A DNA stretch of 11,228 nt from Holdemanella sp. (GTDB lineage: Bacteria > Bacillota_I > Bacilli_A > Erysipelotrichales > Erysipelotrichaceae): contig JABUSD010000062.1 of the NCBI GenBank assembly GCA_021442845.1, forward strand, positions 1-11,228. Direction: 5' to 3'. This document shows, one piece after another, positions 7,825-11,228 of this stretch (its first letter is position 1; the number at the start of each line of letters is the position of its first letter). The notes below the pieces were generated by a model. The model worked only from the letters and a program-made list of their open reading frames with translations. It was not told the DNA's origin and made no database searches. Made by a program: the position numbers and the translations under genes.

Positions 7825-7829
7825 CAAGT

Positions 7830-7857
7830 AAAATAGCATATTATTTATCAATGTCAA
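7830..7857 (-). promoter_or_regulatory. pyk promoter with extended -10
   Basis: On the minus strand, TTGACA (7857-7852) is a perfect -35. A 16-bp spacer leads to TGCTATTTT (7838-7830), an extended -10 with the TGn motif. The predicted transcription start is near 7823, giving a leader of about 34 bases. Confidence 0.75.
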
Positions 7858-7864
7858 TTCACGA

Positions 7865-7892
7865 AAGTTAATTTAGTTAACTAAATTAACTT
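7865..7892. promoter_or_regulatory. Perfect 28-bp palindrome, candidate operator
   Basis: The arms AAGTTAATTTA (7865-7875) and TAAATTAACTT (7882-7892) flank the centre GTTAAC (7876-7881), giving 14 bp on each side without mismatch. It ends 8 bp upstream of the pyk -35 and 9 bp before the first direct repeat of the rightward promoter. No T run follows, so it is not a terminator. The inner TTAGTTAACTAA resembles operators of dimeric winged-helix regulators such as the MarR family; the regulator is not identified. Confidence 0.6.
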
Positions 7893-7901
7893 AAATTTAT
7901 T

Positions 7902-7936
7902 ACCGTTTAATGTAAACTTTGACCGTTCAATGTAAA
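7902..7936 (+). promoter_or_regulatory. Tandem 15-bp direct repeats, candidate LytTR regulator binding site
   Basis: ACCGTTTAATGTAAA (7902-7916) and ACCGTTCAATGTAAA (7922-7936) differ at one base and start exactly 20 bp apart. This is close to the two-turn spacing and the GTT-core direct repeats reported for LytTR-type regulators such as AgrA, ComE and PlnC. The second repeat ends just before the -35 of the secreted-protein gene, the usual activator position. A LytTR regulator is encoded about 1 kb downstream (8990-9667). Binding by that protein is inferred. Confidence 0.65.
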
Positions 7937-7940
7937 AGTA

Positions 7941-7969
7941 TTTACAGAATGATTCTATATATTCATAAT
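7941..7969 (+). promoter_or_regulatory. Promoter of the secreted-protein operon
   Basis: TTTACA (7941-7946) and CATAAT (7964-7969), each matching the consensus at five of six bases, are separated by 17 bp. The predicted start is near 7976, giving a leader of about 36 bases that includes the palindrome AGAAGATCTTCT (7978-7989) and GAAAGGAG (7998-8005). TTTACA also pairs with TGTAAA (7931-7936) as an inverted repeat around AGTA, so the -35 lies inside a second symmetric element. Confidence 0.65.
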
Positions 7970-8011
7970 GAGATTAAAGAAGATCTTCTAATTTAAAGAA
8001 AGGAGCTAAAC

Positions 8012-8527
8012 ATGAAGCAATTATTTAAAAAAACTTTACTTGTTATTTGTTCATTTTTTATGGTATTCACTCTAAGCCTACCTGTTCAGGCATCTGGACG
8101 AAAGATAATATCAAAAAGTATATATGATACCATGACTCTTTGGAGTGCATACACATACAATTATTACTTTACAGCACATGCTGTTTTAACTTACAACGAC
8201 TCTAATTCTATTACACAGATTTCTGATTTAAGTTTTTCAAATATTGGATACACAGCAAGCCAGCCAAGTTTAACTGCTAATTTTATTCCATCACAGAAAA
8301 GCAAATATTATAGCGGTTCTTATGCAACCTATGTTGTAACTTTAACGCGTAGTGTATATGGTTATTACACAGACCGAGTGGATTATACATTAACATATAG
8401 TGTATATGATTCTGGGTCTCCATATTCGATAGGCAATCCAGACGAAGAAATGATGCTTGTAAATGTTGAAGTTGGAGAGCCTTATGACATCAATTATATT
8501 TCTTCACCACCAAATGAAACGGAGTAA
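8012..8527 (+). CDS. Secreted tyrosine-rich protein of unknown function
   Basis: This 171-residue protein matches no family I recognise. A Sec signal peptide is clear: basic start MKQLFKK, hydrophobic stretch LLVICSFFMVFTLSL and a VQA-S cleavage site after residue 27. The mature part of about 144 residues has 20 tyrosines and many serines and threonines. It has no cysteine, no LPxTG anchor and no lipobox, which suggests a beta-rich exported protein released from or loosely held at the surface. The C-terminus is acidic (NPDEEMM, ending NETE). The start is supported by GAAAGGAG six bases upstream. It is the first gene after the putative LytTR-controlled promoter, and the next gene starts three bases after its stop. 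A signal molecule precursor, surface structural protein or bacteriocin-like product are possible; nothing in the sequence decides among them. Confidence 0.75.
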   Translation: MKQLFKKTLLVICSFFMVFTLSLPVQASGRKIISKSIYDTMTLWSAYTYNYYFTAHAVLTYNDSNSITQISDLSFSNIGYTASQPSLTANFIPSQKSKYYSGSYATYVVTLTRSVYGYYTDRVDYTLTYSVYDSGSPYSIGNPDEEMMLVNVEVGEPYDINYISSPPNETE

Positions 8528-8530
8528 CTT

Positions 8531-8866
8531 ATGAAACAATACAGAAGCATAATCATTGATAAAAGTACCTTTGAAATATTAGATGGTACCAAAGGAATCT
8601 ATAATATATGTGATATTCTAAGTCTCGATATATTAAATGAAAAAGCCAGTAAAAGAGGAAAGCAGGAACCATTTGTAGCTTTGATGGGAGTTGGTCCAAC
8701 GGGTGTATTACAGGATCCTTATCTGTATGTAGGAATACGTATACGCATGAAAGATAATACAATGTTAGCTGTTTATATATCGGAAAAGAAAACCCAGGTT
8801 GGTACAGATCAATATACAAGTGATCGAAAAGAAGCTAAGGAAATTGTAAATATACTAAATAAATAG
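8531..8866 (+). CDS. Small conserved protein of unknown function, copy A
   Basis: This 111-residue cytosolic protein has no signal peptide or membrane segment and I do not recognise its family. It looks like a compact alpha/beta domain: N-terminal strands around YRSIIIDKSTFEIL, a conserved centre KRGKQEPF..LMGVGPTG and QDPYLYVGIRIRM, a strand LAVYISEKK, and a C-terminal helix DRKEAKEIVNIL. A run of strands closed by one helix would fit a PH-like fold, but this is only an impression. A paralogue lies at 10858-11208 with 92 of 111 aligned residues identical. GGAG (8521-8524) lies in the last codons of the secreted-protein gene and the gap is three bases, so the two genes are co-translated. A terminator follows directly. 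Its presence in both operons suggests a shared partner, perhaps the regulator, the sensor or the secreted product. Confidence 0.8.
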   Translation: MKQYRSIIIDKSTFEILDGTKGIYNICDILSLDILNEKASKRGKQEPFVALMGVGPTGVLQDPYLYVGIRIRMKDNTMLAVYISEKKTQVGTDQYTSDRKEAKEIVNILNK

Positions 8867-8874
8867 ATATAGAT

Positions 8875-8907
8875 AATAGAGGATAGCCAATACAGCTATC
8901 CTTTATT
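8875..8907 (+). terminator. Intrinsic terminator after the secreted-protein operon
   Basis: The core stem GGATAGC (8881-8887) and GCTATCC (8895-8901) has loop CAATACA. It extends by six more pairs, including one G-T, to 8875 and 8907 into an AT-rich tail. It separates the first unit (8012-8866) from the regulator operon. Confidence 0.75.
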
Positions 8908-8963
8908 ATGCATTATTAACTCATTTATTGTAATATTTTGCAAAGTACAATCAAATATATTCA

Positions 8964-8986
8964 TGTTATAATACTGAATAGAGGAA
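8964..8986 (+). promoter_or_regulatory. Extended -10 promoter and ribosome binding site of the regulator operon
   Basis: TGTTATAAT (8964-8972) is a full extended -10. The -35 position (AGTACA, 8944-8949) is poor, as is common with extended -10 promoters. The predicted start near 8979 leaves a leader of about 11 bases with GAGGAA (8981-8986). No ACCGTT repeat is found here, so this operon does not appear to use the site seen at 7902-7936. Confidence 0.65.
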
Positions 8987-8989
8987 ATT

Positions 8990-9667
8990 ATGAAAATTGC
9001 TGTCATTGATAATGATATGTTCTATCTTAAAAAGATAGAACAATGTCTTCACACAAATGAAAACTTTGAATTAACACTCTTTTCAAGTCCTAAAGAATAT
9101 AAAGGGATGTATGATCTGCTTTTACTGGATATTGATTTAGATGATATGAATGGGATTGAATTATGCAAGAAATCCTTATCAAAGAATACGCCTGTCATCT
9201 TTGTGACAAATCATGAGAATTATTATAAAGATGCTTATTTTTATAATGTGTATGGATATATATTAAAGAAGAATCTGGATAATGAACTTCTTGATAAAGT
9301 AAAAGAAATCTATCATTTATTGCACTTTCAAAAAACTATTAATCTTCAGATTGCTTATAAAAAAGAATCAATAAAAGAAAATGATATCCTATATCTTTTC
9401 ATTGAAGATTCCATTATCTATCTACAGACAGTATCTCATGATGAACTAATACAGACTACAGAACGTATATTATCTTCTGTTAAAGACAGATTAAGCGAAT
9501 CTTTTATTCATATAGATAGAGATATAATCATCAATATCAATCATATATATAGAATTGATATTAAAAATGATCTTTGTATTATGGACAATCAAGAAAGTTT
9601 ACATATTTCAAGAAGGAACAAGAAAGCACTTCTAAGTGCATATAACCTTCATAGGAGCAAGGTATGA
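8990..9667 (+). CDS. LytTR family response regulator (AgrA/ComE type)
   Basis: This 225-residue two-component response regulator has an N-terminal receiver and a C-terminal LytTR DNA-binding domain, the design of AgrA, ComE and PlnC. Receiver residues are D7 and D9 in the acidic pocket, phosphoacceptor D47 in LLLDIDLDDMNG, T73 in FVTN and K93 in GYILKK, so phosphorylation looks possible. The acidic pair is unusual: VIDND has asparagine where the second aspartate normally follows the first. The LytTR domain (about 120-222) shows FIHIDRDIIININHIYRI and ISRRNKKALLSAY, matching the conserved HR..iiN and SRR segments. Its stop overlaps the ATG of the sensor gene (ATGA), so the two are translationally coupled. 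The direct repeats at 7902-7936 are the most likely target within the window. The regulator gene lies before the sensor gene. Confidence 0.92.
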   Translation: MKIAVIDNDMFYLKKIEQCLHTNENFELTLFSSPKEYKGMYDLLLLDIDLDDMNGIELCKKSLSKNTPVIFVTNHENYYKDAYFYNVYGYILKKNLDNELLDKVKEIYHLLHFQKTINLQIAYKKESIKENDILYLFIEDSIIYLQTVSHDELIQTTERILSSVKDRLSESFIHIDRDIIININHIYRIDIKNDLCIMDNQESLHISRRNKKALLSAYNLHRSKV

Positions 9668-10845
9668 TTTTTATATTAAATCTAATCGATCGATTAATTG
9701 GATTTCTATTTGCTCATTATATGTTTAATGAAAGAGTAAACTGGATAAAATATATATTCATGTCTTTTCTATTTACAACAATAGAAATCTATCTCTATAA
9801 TTTTTATCCAGACAGTGCATTTTTACAGACCTTAATAGGCATTTGTATAAATTCAATATTCCTTCTTATCTATTTTAAAAAATATGATTTCAAATCTATA
9901 TCCATCTCTATAACATTGGAAATTATGTATTATTTCTGTTACATGCTGGTTCTGTTAATAGCACATCTATTACAAATGGATGTATTTGATATCATAACCG
10001 TTAATAAAGAATTTATTCTATTTTTTATTTTGATGAAACTAATCAATATTGTTCTAATGCATTTTTCATTGAGACAGTTAAAAAGTCTGTTTGAACTTCC
10101 AAATCATTTTAACTACTCTATTTTATGTTTAGCTGATGTCTTTATTCTATGTCTATTATCTTTTGCACAGATACTCATAGAAAACAATGAGAAATATACA
10201 GGATTTCTAATCTGTATATTTATCTTTGTGGCATGTATAATACTTACTGTATCCATATATTTTGAAACATTAAAAAAACAATTAAACCAGAGCTACCTTG
10301 AGCGATTTGTTGATCTTTCAAAGCAGCAGTTCTCTTCCTTATTAAAGGAATATGAAGATGTAGAAAAGTTAATCCATGATACAAAGCATAAGGCATTGAT
10401 GGTTTATCAGGAATTACAGGATAAGAAATATGATTCTGTTGAACCATTGTTTCAGGAATGGATAAATGACATGACCTTATTATTGCATATGCCTTTATGT
10501 AACAATACGGTTGTTGATTTAATCCTATCCTCTAAAATAGAGCAGTATAAGGAAATTGATTTCAATATGAAATTGGATACAATAAAAGATATTTCTGTGG
10601 ATACCAGTTTTCTTTCTTCCCTTCTATTATTAATTGTTGATATGAGCTGCAAATCATTATTAGACATGCAGGATAAAGAATATGACTTTAAAATATTTAT
10701 GAGTAAAGAAGAGATATCCATCTATTCAAAATATAGAGGAAAAAGAAATACAGACGATATTCAATTGTTAGAAGCGTTGATTACAAGATACAACAATAAC
10801 CTTTGCATTGATGAAGATGGTATTCATCTTCTTATATTCTTATAA
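9664..10845 (+). CDS. AgrC/ComD-like membrane sensor with degenerate ATPase domain
   Basis: This 393-residue partner of the LytTR regulator has the layout of peptide-sensing kinases of the AgrC/ComD group. About seven membrane helices can be placed at roughly residues 2-20, 28-47, 52-71, 80-104, 116-134, 150-172 and 178-199, followed by a coiled-coil-like dimerisation segment. LIHDTKHKAL has the candidate phospho-histidine H238. NNTVVDLILSSKIEQ (280-294) matches the segment after the H box in this group. The ATP-binding part is then abnormal. Where the N box (NLLDNAIEA) is expected, the sequence reads LLLIVDMSCKSL, with the key asparagine lost, and the GxGL glycine box is replaced by SKYRGKRNTDDIQLLEAL. 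The protein still reaches the final strand (GIHLLIFL), so it is not truncated. It may act as a phosphatase, an adaptor or a non-catalytic sensor. The start overlaps the regulator's stop. Confidence 0.82.
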   Translation: MIFILNLIDRLIGFLFAHYMFNERVNWIKYIFMSFLFTTIEIYLYNFYPDSAFLQTLIGICINSIFLLIYFKKYDFKSISISITLEIMYYFCYMLVLLIAHLLQMDVFDIITVNKEFILFFILMKLINIVLMHFSLRQLKSLFELPNHFNYSILCLADVFILCLLSFAQILIENNEKYTGFLICIFIFVACIILTVSIYFETLKKQLNQSYLERFVDLSKQQFSSLLKEYEDVEKLIHDTKHKALMVYQELQDKKYDSVEPLFQEWINDMTLLLHMPLCNNTVVDLILSSKIEQYKEIDFNMKLDTIKDISVDTSFLSSLLLLIVDMSCKSLLDMQDKEYDFKIFMSKEEISIYSKYRGKRNTDDIQLLEALITRYNNNLCIDEDGIHLLIFL

Positions 10846-10857
10846 TGGAGCAAGCAT

Positions 10858-11208
10858 ATGAAAAAATATAGAAGCATAATCATTGATAAAGATACCTTTG
10901 AAATCTTAGATGGTACAAAAGGAATCTATCCGCTTAAAGATATAGTCAATTGTGACATTTTAAATGAAAAGGCAAAAAAAAGAGGCAAACAGGAACCCTT
11001 CTTAGCTTTAATGGGAGTTGGTCCAACTGGTATCTTTCAGGATCCTTATTTGTTTGTTGGAATTCGTATACGTATGAAAGATAATGTCATGTTAGCTGTT
11101 TATATATCCGAAAAGAAAACCCAGGTTGGTACGGATCAATATACAAGGGACCGAAAAGAAGCTAAGGAGATTGTAAAAAGATTAGATTTTATCAAGAAAA
11201 CTGCTTAA
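10858..11208 (+). CDS. Small conserved protein of unknown function, copy B
   Basis: This 116-residue paralogue of the 8531-8866 protein is cytosolic, without signal peptide or membrane segment, and its family is not recognised. Differences from copy A are not spread evenly. Six of the 19 substitutions fall in residues 25-32 (PLKDIVNC here, NICDILSL there), and the C-terminus is changed and longer by five residues (ending DFIKKTA). The central KRGKQEPF, GVGPTG and AVYISEKKTQVGTDQYT stretches are almost unchanged. Similarity at DNA level starts at the ATG and does not extend into the upstream regions, so the copied unit is the coding sequence. GGAG (10847-10850) lies seven bases before the ATG, 12 bases after the sensor stop, so it is the third gene of the regulator operon. 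Whether further genes follow is not visible. Confidence 0.8.
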   Translation: MKKYRSIIIDKDTFEILDGTKGIYPLKDIVNCDILNEKAKKRGKQEPFLALMGVGPTGIFQDPYLFVGIRIRMKDNVMLAVYISEKKTQVGTDQYTRDRKEAKEIVKRLDFIKKTA

Positions 11209-11228
11209 GTAATTTTTTATCTTTCTTA

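Noticed and set aside
7790..7825. Longer pyruvate kinase starting at 7825 (twelve extra residues)
   Set aside because: The extra segment encodes the leader hairpin and ribosome binding site, and the promoter predicts transcription from about 7823, after that ATG; family proteins start at the MRKTKI position.
7143..7871. Plus-strand open frames opposite pyruvate kinase
   Set aside because: Antisense shadows of a strongly conserved gene, with no ribosome binding sites and low-complexity translations.
7825..8011. Riboswitch or small RNA in the pyk / secreted-protein gap
   Set aside because: The palindromes and repeats sit upstream of both predicted transcription starts, and no known riboswitch core or terminator-antiterminator pair is seen.
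8012..8866. AgrD-like or ComC-like signal peptide gene
   Set aside because: No short pre-peptide with a double-glycine leader or an AgrD-type cysteine core was found, and no processing protease or exporter gene is nearby.
8531..11208. Duplication as a mobile element or repeat array
   Set aside because: Only the two coding sequences are alike; no transposase, terminal inverted repeats or target duplications were seen.
11200..11228. Terminator after copy B of the small protein
   Set aside because: A T run (11213-11218) is present but no convincing stem precedes it before the window ends.

Overview
The window reads as chromosomal DNA of a low-GC Gram-positive bacterium. Purine-rich AGGAGG-type ribosome binding sites, AT-rich codon use, short intergenic gaps and hairpin-plus-T-run terminators point to a Firmicute. 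Gene style and content suggest a gut anaerobe of the Erysipelotrichia type, but this is inference and no rRNA or marker gene is present to prove it. No tRNA, rRNA, CRISPR array, insertion sequence or phage gene was seen.

Left part (1-6302), mostly housekeeping and sugar metabolism. An HNH-endonuclease-like gene enters from the left edge and has lost its start. It converges on a three-gene minus-strand operon with almost no spacing: a HAD-family sugar-phosphatase-like protein, then a LacX-type aldose 1-epimerase, then a Gfo/Idh/MocA dehydrogenase. A MATE efflux transporter is divergent to that operon. Their 64-bp shared promoter region carries mirrored elements directly in front of both start codons. 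An aldo/keto reductase with a C-terminal double iron-sulfur domain follows. It converges on a minus-strand metallophosphoesterase, with a hairpin shared between the two gene ends.

Middle (6363-8011). Pyruvate kinase lies on the minus strand and ends in a strong terminator built from its own last codons. Its promoter has a clear -35 and extended -10, and its mRNA should begin with a hairpin. The 222-bp gap upstream is rich in signals: a perfect 28-bp palindrome next to the pyk -35, and two 15-bp direct repeats exactly 20 bp apart in front of a good promoter facing right.

Right part (7902-11208), the most unusual region. That promoter drives a secreted, cysteine-free, tyrosine-rich protein and a small cytosolic protein of unknown family. 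After a terminator comes a second unit: a LytTR-type response regulator, a seven-helix membrane sensor of the AgrC/ComD type whose ATPase domain has lost its N box and G box, and a second copy of the small protein (92 of 111 aligned residues identical). The direct repeats upstream resemble LytTR-binding sites. The simplest model is a cell-surface or peptide-sensing regulatory system in which the regulator controls the secreted-protein operon, with a paralogous small protein in each operon. The sensor probably does not work as an ordinary histidine kinase.
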